Below are positions 47,039 to 56,300 of a stretch of 64,000 nt of DNA, one piece after another. Numbering within the stretch: position 1 is the first letter of the stretch; every line of letters starts with the position of its first letter. The stretch is from contig CAYTVG010000008.1 in assembly GCA_964441755.1 (NCBI GenBank), forward strand, positions 1-64,000. The letters run 5' to 3'. The position numbers and the translations under genes were made by a program. The DNA comes from JAUMBM01 sp964441755. GTDB taxonomy: Bacteria > Bacteroidota > Bacteroidia > Chitinophagales > Saprospiraceae. The notes under the pieces are model-generated. The model had not been told where the DNA came from. It did not search any database and saw only the letters and a list, made by a program, of their open reading frames with translations.

Positions 47039-47458
47039 TTACCACATCTCGGTGCCGGCGAAATGAAAGGCAGCTTCAATCTGCGCATTCTCATCGCTGT
47101 CAGAACCGTGAACGGCATTCTCACCAATGCTGCGGGCAAAAAGTGCACGGATAGTACCAGGCGCTGCTTTGGAAGGATCGGTAGCACCAATAAGCGTGCG
47201 AAAATCTTCTACTGCATTGTCTTTTTCAAGAACGGCTGCAACTATCGGACCAGAACTCATGAATGATACAAGTTCCTGATAGAAAGGGCGCTCGCTGTGT
47301 ACAGCATAAAACTGTCCCGCTTTTTCTGCTGACAGTTTTGTGAGCTTCATAGCAACGATGCGGAAGCCCGCTTCATTGATTTTGTGTAAGATAGCACCGA
47401 TATGGCCGTCCTGAACGGCATCGGGCTTAATCATCGTGAAAGTAATGTTTCCAGCCAT
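47039..47458 (-). CDS. ndk: Nucleoside-diphosphate kinase
   Basis: 139 residues starting [15 protein letters not shown]. The phosphohistidine is H117 in NAVHGSDS; the [14 protein letters not shown] segment and the final FHFAG are family marks. It balances nucleoside triphosphates through a ping-pong phosphohistidine intermediate in the cytosol. A TATTTTTG element on the minus strand at 47487-47494 is a possible -7 box about 30 nt upstream. The gene converges on mutS2 and diverges from nrnA. Confidence 0.97.
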   Translation of the reverse strand: MAGNITFTMIKPDAVQDGHIGAILHKINEAGFRIVAMKLTKLSAEKAGQFYAVHSERPFYQELVSFMSSGPIVAAVLEKDNAVEDFRTLIGATDPSKAAPGTIRALFARSIGENAVHGSDSDENAQIEAAFHFAGTEMW

Positions 47459-47543
47459 GTTGACCTTGGTTTTTGAAAAGGCGCTGCAAAAATAATGATA
47501 AATGGTTTATTATTCGCAACTTCGCAGTTGATTTGTGCTACTG

Positions 47544-48548
47544 ATGGAAAATAGAACTGTTCTAAAATCACTTTTGTCCGTACCTAAGGATGTTGTCATT
47601 GTAACGCATCGCAATCCCGATGGGGATGCGGTGGGCTCTTCTATGGGGCTAAGCCACTATCTTCAGTCGCTGGGTCACAATACAAAAGTCATTGCTCCTT
47701 CTGATTATCCTGATTTTTTGTCATGGATTCCGCAGATAGAGCAGATGCTGGTGTATGATGCTGAACCCGAGTCGGTGAAACAGGCTGTCGAGAGGGCGGG
47801 ACTTATCTTTTGCTTGGATTTCAATTCGCTGGACCGTATTGATAAGGTAGGTGAGTTGGTAGCGGCGTCCAAAGCACCCAAGGTGATGATTGATCACCAC
47901 CTTTTTCCGGAGCCTTTTGCCGACTATGTACTGAGTGATACCACGGCTAGTTCCACCTGTGAGATGGTCTACGATTTTATCATTGACATGGGCGATACCG
48001 GCTTACTTCGACCACTGGTGGGCGATTGCCTGTTTACAGGTATTGTTACGGATACGGGTTCTTTTCGGTACAGTACATCCCCAAAGTTGTATCGTATTGT
48101 TGCTGACCTGGTAGAAAGAGGGGTTGATGATTATCGTTTGCAGGATTTGATACACAACAATATGACGGAAAAGCAGCTGCGCCTTTTAGGCCACTGTCTT
48201 TACAATCGTATGGAGATTCTCGAGGAGTTTCATACGGGTATTATTTACCTGACCAAAGAAGATTATACAACTTACGATATTAAGCGAGGGGATACAGAAG
48301 GCATCGTCAACTACCTGCTCAAACTGCAGCAGGTACGTATAGCAGCATTCATCCATGAGCAGCCAACAATTGTCAAACTGAGCATACGCTCCAAGGGGGA
48401 TATTGACGTACAGGATATCGCCCGTAAGCATTTCAGAGGCGGCGGCCATAAAAATGCTGCCGGCGGAGCTAGTTTCCATGGTTTGGCAGCGACTATTAAG
48501 CGGTTTAAAGAAGTACTGCCCGCTTATAGGGAAGTACTTACTCGATAA
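47544..48548 (+). CDS. nrnA: DHH-family oligoribonuclease / pAp phosphatase NrnA
   Basis: 334 residues from the ATG at 47544 (an in-frame GTG sits 9 nt upstream). The DHH domain shows THRNPDGDAVGSS (21-33), IDHHLF (116-121) and GIVTDTGSFRYS; the DHHA1 domain ends in GGGHKNAAGG (about 299-308). NrnA degrades short RNA oligonucleotides and dephosphorylates 3'-phosphoadenosine 5'-phosphate. It is followed 29 bp later by the FKBP lipoprotein gene, possibly in one transcript. Confidence 0.93.
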   Translation: MENRTVLKSLLSVPKDVVIVTHRNPDGDAVGSSMGLSHYLQSLGHNTKVIAPSDYPDFLSWIPQIEQMLVYDAEPESVKQAVERAGLIFCLDFNSLDRIDKVGELVAASKAPKVMIDHHLFPEPFADYVLSDTTASSTCEMVYDFIIDMGDTGLLRPLVGDCLFTGIVTDTGSFRYSTSPKLYRIVADLVERGVDDYRLQDLIHNNMTEKQLRLLGHCLYNRMEILEEFHTGIIYLTKEDYTTYDIKRGDTEGIVNYLLKLQQVRIAAFIHEQPTIVKLSIRSKGDIDVQDIARKHFRGGGHKNAAGGASFHGLAATIKRFKEVLPAYREVLTR

Positions 48549-48577
48549 TTATTTAACAATTTAATTACCTGCATTTT

Positions 48578-49459
48578 ATGCGCCATTTTGTCATTCTTGG
48601 CAGCCTCTTGGCAGCCATCGCGTTTGCCGGCTGCAAGGGCAAGGAGTCCAAGTCACCGCTGGGTTATGTGTTCACGCATCACGTAAATACAAAAGGAGCT
48701 AAGCCTGAAAAGGGCGACTATGTTCTGTTTCATCTCACTGTGCGTACAGCAGACAGTACAATCATGCAAACCCGCGATCAGGGCGGTCCTGCACCTTCCT
48801 TCCAGGTACCCAAAACCGAAGAGGAAAAATCAATGTACCAGAATGAGCTGCAGAAGATGATTTATGATGTATTGAGTGTATTGGCGAAAGGTGACAGCGT
48901 AACCATCGCCTATCGGATGGATACGATCCCTGCAGATCAGAAGCCACCAGCCCTGGCGGATGTAAAAGAAATCTACTATGATCTGGTTATCATCGATATT
49001 ATGAAGGAAGAAGACTATCGCCGCCAGCAAGAGGAGGAGTCCAAAAAAATGATGGCCATTGCAGAAGAAAAAGTTGCTTTCGCACAGAATGTACGCGAGC
49101 AGTATTATGCAGGTTCTAATGCGCAGGAGGTTAAGTCAACTGCCTCGGGGCTAAAATATATTATGCACGAAGAGGGCAGTGGTTCAAATCCAAAGACAGG
49201 TGAGTCCGTATCCGTCCACTATATCGGTATGCTGAAGGATGGCAATATTTTTGACCAGTCTTATGAAAGAGGTCAGCCTATTGACTTCCCGCTGGGTGTT
49301 GGTCAGGTAATTAAGGGCTGGGACGAGGGCATAGGTCTGCTGAAGCCCGGTGGAAAGGCTACACTGATTATCCCTGCAAACCTTGGCTATGGAGAAGCCG
49401 GAAGCCCACCGGTAATCCCTGAAAATGCTGAACTGGTGTTCTATGTTGAACTGCAGTAA
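48578..49459 (+). CDS. FKBP-type peptidyl-prolyl isomerase lipoprotein
   Basis: 293 residues; the signal peptide ends in AFAGC (lipobox), so it is an envelope lipoprotein. The C-terminal 95 residues are a canonical FKBP domain ([54 protein letters not shown]). An earlier region (about 45-150: [30 protein letters not shown]) looks like a second, diverged FKBP-like domain. A charged helix ([11 protein letters not shown]) links the two. It should assist folding of exported proteins. Confidence 0.92.
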   Translation: MRHFVILGSLLAAIAFAGCKGKESKSPLGYVFTHHVNTKGAKPEKGDYVLFHLTVRTADSTIMQTRDQGGPAPSFQVPKTEEEKSMYQNELQKMIYDVLSVLAKGDSVTIAYRMDTIPADQKPPALADVKEIYYDLVIIDIMKEEDYRRQQEEESKKMMAIAEEKVAFAQNVREQYYAGSNAQEVKSTASGLKYIMHEEGSGSNPKTGESVSVHYIGMLKDGNIFDQSYERGQPIDFPLGVGQVIKGWDEGIGLLKPGGKATLIIPANLGYGEAGSPPVIPENAELVFYVELQ

Positions 49460-49479
49460 GCTATCGATTTTACAGACCG

Positions 49480-49512
49480 CTGCTTCCGCGCAATTGCATT
49501 GCGCGGAAGCAG
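49480..49512 (+). terminator. 14-bp hairpin after the FKBP gene
   Basis: Arms 49480-49493 and 49499-49512 (CTGCTTCCGCGCAA) pair perfectly around a 5-nt loop, 20 bp past the stop. Confidence 0.75.
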
Positions 49513-49542
49513 TCATTTATAAAACCAAATAAATTACATTCT

Positions 49543-50644
49543 ATGACTATCGAGCAATTTAAGAACCTGCAAACCCGTCTGGGCGTTTTGAGGAGGTATC
49601 TTTGACGTCGATAACCGACTACAACAAATTGAAGATCTCGAGCAGCAAACGCTCAACCCGGACTTTTGGTCCAATCCTCAGCAGGCAGAGAGTACGCTAA
49701 AAACGCTTAAAAGCCATAAGCGCTGGATCGAAGAATTCATGGCTGTGAGCCGCGAAATTGATGATCTGGAAATAATGTACGAATTCCAGCGGGAAGGAGA
49801 AGCTACGGAGGAGGAGGTCGAGGCTAAATACCAATCAGCTGTCGATGTCATCGATCAGATGGAGTTCCGCTCTACGCTCAACAGGCAGGAAGATGAGCTG
49901 GGTGTCATCCTCGAAATCAATGCTGGTGCCGGCGGTACGGAGGCCTGTGATTGGGCTGAAATGCTGCTGCGCATGTTCAAACGCTGGGGTGAACGCAATA
50001 ACTTTAAAGTCACCGAACTCAATCGCGTAGACGGAGATGTAGCTGGTATCAAGTCAGCAGAAATCGAAATTGAAGGTGATTTTGTCTATGGCTGGCTAAA
50101 AGGTGAAAACGGGGTTCACCGACTCGTACGTATCAGTCCTTTCAATGCGCAAGGTAAACGGCAAACGTCTTTTGCCTCAGTATTTGTCCATCCAAGAGTG
50201 GATGAACGCATTGAGGTAGAGGTAAATCCTGCTGATTTAGAATGGGATACTTTCAGATCTAGTGGCGCCGGTGGACAGCACGTCAATAAGACGGAATCAG
50301 CTGTCCGGGTACGACACTTGCCCTCTGGTATCGTCGTTGAATGTCAGCAGGAACGCTCCCAGCATCAAAACCGGGAAAAAGCGATACAGATGCTTAAATC
50401 CAGGTTGTTTGAGCAAAAACTGGCCGAGCAGCTCAAAGAGAAAGGAGAGATAGAAGCGTCAAAAACAAAGATTGAGTGGGGATCCCAGATAAGATCCTAT
50501 GTGTTGGATGACCGTCGGGTCAAGGATCACCGCACGGGTCATCAGACAGGTCAGACGGATGCCGTCCTTGATGGAGATATAGACGGCTTCCTGAAAGCCT
50601 GGCTCATGTTTGACGGCTCTCCTACGGCAGATACTGATGACTAG
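49543..50644 (+). CDS. prfB: Peptide chain release factor 2, with programmed +1 frameshift
   Basis: RF2 releases finished peptides at UGA and UAA. The gene is split: 49543-49602 encodes 20 residues (MTIEQFKNLQTRLGVLRRYL), then an in-frame TGA at 49603-49605. Skipping one base (T49603) continues the protein from GAC at 49604 to 50644, giving 366 residues, the normal RF2 size. The frameshift site AGGAGGTATCTTTGAC is the classic one: internal Shine-Dalgarno-like AGGAGG, 3-nt spacing, slippery CTT, then TGA-C. The anticodon-mimic SPF is at about 198-200 and the catalytic GGQ at about 243-245. High RF2 favours termination at TGA, low RF2 favours the shift, so expression is self-regulated. Confidence 0.97.
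49591..49606 (+). promoter_or_regulatory. prfB programmed +1 frameshift signal
   Basis: AGGAGG (49591-49596), TAT, CTT (49600-49602), TGA (49603-49605), C. This matches the conserved prfB recoding site in every functional part. Confidence 0.95.
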
Positions 50645-50658
50645 TTTTTTTATTTCTC

Positions 50659-50696
50659 AAAAAACGGCAGGCGCCCCACGCCTGCCGTTTTTTTTT
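50659..50696 (+). terminator. Intrinsic terminator after prfB
   Basis: Arms 50659-50673 and 50679-50693 (ACGGCAGGCG core) with a 5-nt loop, followed by T to 50696. It is a textbook rho-independent terminator 15 bp past the stop. Confidence 0.92.
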
Positions 50697-50728
50697 ACAT
50701 CGTTTATTGCACAATTGATATACATTAG

Positions 50729-50761
50729 TTGCCAAACATTGTATTGAAAATAGTAAGTTTG
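50729..50761 (+). promoter_or_regulatory. Predicted promoter TTG-N22-TAAGTTTG
   Basis: TAAGTTTG (50754-50761) matches TAnnTTTG; TTG at 50729-50731 is at slightly long spacing. It lies 49 nt before the metalloprotease start. Confidence 0.45.
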
Positions 50762-50810
50762 TCAGCACTTTTTTATTTTTGATTCTTTGCAAATTTTTTA
50801 ACCAGATACG

Positions 50811-53216
50811 ATGAAAAAAATATCGATACTACTCCTTGCAATCTTATGTACGCTGGGGCTGTATGCTCAGGAAAAGTCAGAGGGTGAAGGAAAGACTACG
50901 AGATCCGGTATGAAATCATACGCTGAGGTTATTACAGAATCAGCGGTTTCCTACAATGGGTTATTTACTGTCCATCAGGTAGACGGAAAATGTTATTTCG
51001 AACTCCCGCTGTCGTTGCTGGAGAAAGAAATTCTGGTAGTAAGCGTGATTTCGGGCTATGTACGCAACCTCAATTTTGGGGGTGCAGGGATACATGCGCG
51101 TCCACAACAAGTCATTCGTTGGCAACGTGAGGGCAACAAGATATTGCTGCGCTCGGTTTCATACAATAGTGTTGCCAGTGAGGAGCTGCCCATCTACCAG
51201 TCAGTGCGCAATAACAATTTCGAGCCGGTCGTGATGACGTTTGATCTGGCTACACTCTCAAAAGACAGCAGCGGGATTGTTTTTGAAGTCAGCAAATTGT
51301 TTACGACAGATGTTCCCATGATCGGTCCGCTCACAGAGCAGGAGCGCGAGCAGTTTAAAATCAGGTCACTTGATAAAGAACGCTCGCTGATCACAGAAGT
51401 ACAGAGTTTTCCTGAGAATACCAACATCCGTCATATTCTGACCTTTACAGGCAGTAAACTGCCGGACAACGAGCTTACACAAACGCTTTCCGTTGAGATG
51501 GTTCAGTCGTTTATCCGGCTGCCGGAGGTGCCTATGCAGCCACGCTTGTATGATGATCGCGTAGGCTATTTTTCAATCTCACAGGTCGACTATGGACTGG
51601 ATGCGCATCGCGCGGAGCGCAGGCGCTATATTACCCGTTGGCGGCTCGAGCCCAAAGACTGGGATGCATGGGAGCGGGGCGAACTCGTAGAGCCGGTAAA
51701 GCCCATTGTGTATTATGTCGATCCTTCCATGCCCGAAAACTGGCGTCCGTATATCAAGCAGGGGGTCAACGACTGGCAGAAAGCTTTCGAGGCCATAGGA
51801 TTTAAGAATGCCATCTACGCAAAAGATCCGCCTTCAAAAGAGGAGGATCCCCTTTGGAGCCCTGAGGATGTGCGCTACAGTGTAATTCGGTATATCACTA
51901 CGGAAATCCAAAACGCTGTGGGGCCGCATGTACACGATCCTCGCACAGGGGAGATTCTCGAAAGTGATATCCTTTGGTATCACAATGTGATGAACCTGCT
52001 GCGCAACTGGTTTTTCATTCAAACGGCTGCCGTAAATCCAGAGGCACGTTCTGCCAAGTTTAGCGAAGCGCTCATGGGGCAATTGATTCGTTTTGTGGCA
52101 GCACATGAAGTAGGCCACACACTGGGGCTGCCGCACAATATGGGATCCAGCGCGGCTTACCCGGTCGACAGTCTGCGTGCGCCCGGCTTTGTACAACGTA
52201 TGGGGGTAGCTCCGTCTATCATGGACTATGCGCGTTTCAATTACGTTGCTCAGCCGGAAGATAAGGGTGCTGGTCTGATGCCGCTCATAGGTCCCTACGA
52301 TTACTGGTCCATTGAATATGGTTATCATCCTATTCGCCAGGTGTCCTCTCCGGAAGAAGAACGTACCGTGCTCAATGAGTGGGTAAAAGCTAAGGCTGGC
52401 AATCCTGTCTATCATTTTGGACGTCAGGCAGGTGACCCCTATGATCCACGAGCACAGACGGAAGACATTGGCAGTGATGCAGTATATGCCAGTGAGATGG
52501 GACTCGCCAACCTGAAGCGCATTGTCCCCAATCTGATTGCATGGACAACACTGCCTGCTGAGGGGTATGATGATTTGTCTGAGTTGTATGGCCAGGTTAT
52601 AGGCCAGCTTAATCGCTATCTCGGGCATGTTTCAACAGTCATTGGAGGCGTACATGAGACACGCAAAACTGCTGACCAGGCAGGCCCTGTTTTTGTTCCC
52701 GTAGAAAAGAGCTATCAGCAACGTGCTGTTGACTTTATCAGCCGCAGCATTTTTGATACGCCTTCCTGGCTGCTCAACAACGATGTCCTTCAGCGTATAG
52801 GAATGTCAGGTGGTATTGAACGTATCAACAACCTGCAACGGCAGACACTAGGTCGCTTATTTGCTGAAAGCAGAATGGGCCGTTTGCAGGAGGCTGCAGC
52901 ACTGTATGGTAATCAGGCATATTCGCTGCAGGATCTGTTCAATGCAACCCGGACAAATATTTTCCGTGAAATCGATGGCAAAACGGCTGTTGAACTGCTT
53001 CGTCGCAATTTGCAACGCGCGTATATAGCTAAAATGATTGAGTTGTTGGGTGCTAAGGATGCGCGCAGTAGCCAGTCAGATGTGCGCGCGCTGGCTCGCA
53101 GGACACTCGAGCAGATACAGCGTTCATGCAAATCTTACAGCAGTAAAGACGAAGCATCCGCAGCGCATGTAGCCGACTTGCGTGCAACCATTGAAACAGC
53201 GCTGCAAGCTAAATAA
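50811..53216 (+). CDS. Secreted zinc-dependent metalloprotease (DUF5117/DUF4953-like, metzincin motif)
   Basis: 801 residues with signal peptide MKKISILLLAILCTLGLYAQ. The zinc site is HEVGHTLGLPH with H432, E433, H436 and H442, an HExxHxxGxxH metzincin pattern, followed by IMDYARFNY as a candidate Met-turn. The N-terminal part (YFELPLSLLEKEILVVSVI, HARPQQVIRW) and the segment PVKPIVYYVDPSMPENWRPY match a large Bacteroidota family of exported metalloproteases; the physiological substrate is unknown. There is no T9SS tail, so it is probably periplasmic or released otherwise. It ends at a strong bidirectional terminator facing the second giant adhesin gene. Confidence 0.88.
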   Translation: MKKISILLLAILCTLGLYAQEKSEGEGKTTRSGMKSYAEVITESAVSYNGLFTVHQVDGKCYFELPLSLLEKEILVVSVISGYVRNLNFGGAGIHARPQQVIRWQREGNKILLRSVSYNSVASEELPIYQSVRNNNFEPVVMTFDLATLSKDSSGIVFEVSKLFTTDVPMIGPLTEQEREQFKIRSLDKERSLITEVQSFPENTNIRHILTFTGSKLPDNELTQTLSVEMVQSFIRLPEVPMQPRLYDDRVGYFSISQVDYGLDAHRAERRRYITRWRLEPKDWDAWERGELVEPVKPIVYYVDPSMPENWRPYIKQGVNDWQKAFEAIGFKNAIYAKDPPSKEEDPLWSPEDVRYSVIRYITTEIQNAVGPHVHDPRTGEILESDILWYHNVMNLLRNWFFIQTAAVNPEARSAKFSEALMGQLIRFVAAHEVGHTLGLPHNMGSSAAYPVDSLRAPGFVQRMGVAPSIMDYARFNYVAQPEDKGAGLMPLIGPYDYWSIEYGYHPIRQVSSPEEERTVLNEWVKAKAGNPVYHFGRQAGDPYDPRAQTEDIGSDAVYASEMGLANLKRIVPNLIAWTTLPAEGYDDLSELYGQVIGQLNRYLGHVSTVIGGVHETRKTADQAGPVFVPVEKSYQQRAVDFISRSIFDTPSWLLNNDVLQRIGMSGGIERINNLQRQTLGRLFAESRMGRLQEAAALYGNQAYSLQDLFNATRTNIFREIDGKTAVELLRRNLQRAYIAKMIELLGAKDARSSQSDVRALARRTLEQIQRSCKSYSSKDEASAAHVADLRATIETALQAK

Positions 53217-53257
53217 GCAAGGAGCTGTCGAGCAGATACTTTAGCACTCAGGCGGCA

Positions 53258-53330
53258 GCATACAGATAAAAAAAAGGGCTTGTTCTCTGAAAATCGTCAG
53301 AAAACAAGCCCTTTTTTTTTATCTGTATGC
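53258..53330. terminator. Bidirectional terminator with about 33-bp stem
   Basis: Arms 53258-53290 and 53297-53330 pair almost fully (one bulged base) and include A-run and T-run on the two sides of GGGCTTGTT. It ends 1 bp before the stop codon of the minus-strand adhesin and so serves both convergent genes. Confidence 0.92.
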
Positions 53331-56300
53331 CTAGCGCATCAGAATAACTTCTCCTTTAAAGAACTCAACCTCGTCATCAAAGAAGGTCACTTCCAAAGTC
53401 CATACGTAAGTACCTGCATTCATCAGCTGTCCCCTGTGAGTACCATTCCAGCCGTATACAGGATCGTTGGGCGGGCAATCGTATACTTCATACATGATTT
53501 CACCCCAACGATTATAGACCTGAAAGGCATTGATCTTCTTAATAGCAGCGGGAGCGGCAAAAGGCATGAATACATCATTTTTGCCGTCACCGTTAGGTGA
53601 AAACGCATTGGGTATGTATACATCCCGTTCGCGCCGCACAAAGATGGTGACCAGATCCGATGCTGTACAGCCATTCTCATCAACCACCAGGATGTAGAAC
53701 TGCGTTGATTCATTCAGCTGCAACTCCTGGGTCAGACAGGTGTCACAAGGCAGACTTACAACCGTCTGCCACTTAATGCCAGTCAATTCTTCCTGCGGCA
53801 CCGTAACCTGAGCGTTGATGAAAGCAATTTCACCCAGCCTGAGTTCCTGGTCCGGTCCCAGCTCGACCTGCAAATCATTGGCCTCGGGTATCACCACCTG
53901 CGCAGTGTAGTCACAACCCTTAGCATCGACCACCGTGAGTGTATAGATTCCTGCGCCCAGATCATCGAAAAAGCCTAACTGTGCGAGTGGACGGCCATTG
54001 AGGCTGAAGGAGAAGGGTGGTGTTCCGCCTTCTACAGAAGATACGACAATACTGCCGTCCAAATCACCAAAGCAAGTCGGTGTATCAGTTTGTGCTACCA
54101 GACCCCGGGGCTCTGTTTCATCCCGGGTGATGAGCATTTGTGCAGTGGCTTTACAACCGTTATCGTCATTGACTACCTCGAGGGTATAGATACCTGCTGT
54201 ATTGGTAAACCATTCCAGGGAGTTTGCTCCTGCAATGGGCTGTGTATTGAGTAGCCACTGGTAGCGGAAGATATCCCCTGTACTGGAGCCTTGTCCGTTG
54301 ATAGTAACACCCTCAACGAGGCAGTTAAGCTCCTGATTGGGGCTGGTAACGGCAACAGGAGGTGTGTTGTTGCGTGTGATGAAGACAGAGTCGATGTTGG
54401 TGCAACCATTGGATATATCCGTGACACGCAAATAGTACCAGCCCGGAGCTGCAATGATAGCCTGCAGGGTAGTGGCTCCGGAATCAATCAGGCCCCCAAG
54501 GGTCGTCCATTGGTAGCGAATATCACTGCCGGTTTGCGAGCCCGTCCCGTTGAGGGACAGACGAGGCCTGCGACAGTCAAGCCGGTCAGTAGGTCCTGCT
54601 TCGGCAATTGGATAGTCGACGTTACTGGTGACTTCGATGGAGTCAATGTTGGCACAGCCGGTGATGGTATCTATAACTTCCAGATAGAAAAGCGACGGGT
54701 TGGTGACCGTCAGCTGGTTGCCAGGGGCATTGGGTATCGGCTGCAGCAGCTCATTGTACCATTGGTAGACAACTGCACTTCCGCCTGCAGACTGCGTGCC
54801 GTCAATTACTACCGTAGAAGTATTGCAGTCAAGTACATCCAATACCTGCAGGACAACAGCGGGATTGTTGGTCAGGTCTGTAACTTCAACAGTCTCCGGC
54901 AGACTCACACAGCCATACTGCTGGTTGGTTACTACCAGACTGTAAGTGCCTGCAAGGGTTACGGTTGGTTGTGGCTGCTGCTGGTTTTGGGGCGTGATGC
55001 CCGGACCAGACCATAGGTAAGTAAATTGGTTACCCTGAGATCCGCCATTGCCACCCAGAGTAACATTGGTAATATCGCAACTCAGGAATCGCTGAATCCC
55101 GGGATCAGGATCCGGTAACGGGATGCGTTGCACACTGATGTTGTTTGATGCGCGACAGCCGTATTCATTGGTAACGGTAACAACCACGAGACCCGGCTGC
55201 GAGACAGAAATACTATTAGTGGTTTGTCCGCCGGACCACTGATAAGCCGTCTGGGAAGGCGTTACAGTAAGCTGTGTCTGCCCACCAGCGCAGAAGAAAT
55301 TGGTGCCTGCGATGGAAAAAACAGGTAGCGGCCTTTCAATGACGGCAAGCTGTGTGGTGTTGACACATCCATTGGTGTCAACAACCTCAACGCTGTAGCT
55401 GCCGGGGCTGTTCACGGTGATAGCGGGGGTGAAAGCTCCTGTATTCCAGTTATAGGTTACATAGCCTGCATTAGCAGTTATCTGTGTACTAGCACCGACA
55501 CAATACTCAGCCACACCGCTAATTTGGGGTGTAGGCAACGGATTTTCAACAACTGTAACAGAAGTTTGCCCGGAGCAACCTGAAGCATCGGTAACGCTCA
55601 GCGTATATACACCGGGGCTGCTAACCAGCAGACTTTGAGCGGAGGAGCCATCACTCCACAGATAAGTTGCAAAACCCGGGCCAGCATCCAGGCGGGTATT
55701 TCCGCCAATACAATAGAACGGATCCCCTGCTACAGAAGGGCTGAGCTCTGTAGCCTCCACAACATCAACCTGCGTACTGTCGGCACAGCCATTGGCATCG
55801 ACTACAGAAAGTACGACAAGACCAGGTGTGCTGACAGTTATATTAGGCTGTACCCCCCCGTTTGACCATTGATAACTCACGTAAATATCATTGGTGCTCA
55901 GCGTTGTGAACGTCCCCGTGCAGAAGGTAAGAGAACCTGCGATTACCGGATTGGGCAGCTCGTATTGCGTCAGGTTATAGTCAGCATCAGACAGACAACC
56001 GTTGGTATCTGTTACGGTCAGGCTGTAGATACCCCCATTGCCAACTGTGAGGTTGGCATTATCCGATCCACCGGCTGACCAGCTATATGAAGTATAGCCT
56101 GCGCTGGCCGTAAGGGAGGCCGTTTGGCCGGTGCAAAAGCCCTGTGGGCCACTGATGACAGGAGGGATGACTGTATAATTGCTCAGCTGAACCTCATTGC
56201 TTGTTTCACAACCATTGCTGTCTGTGACCGTGAGACCATAACTGCCGGGTGTGCTGCTAAGCAACTGCTGGCTACTTTGGCCATTGGACCACTGATAACT

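Noticed and set aside
49739..50644. prfB as a short gene starting at the ATG at 49739
   Set aside because: The upstream 65 codons and the canonical +1 frameshift site restore a normal full-length RF2; the ATG is internal.
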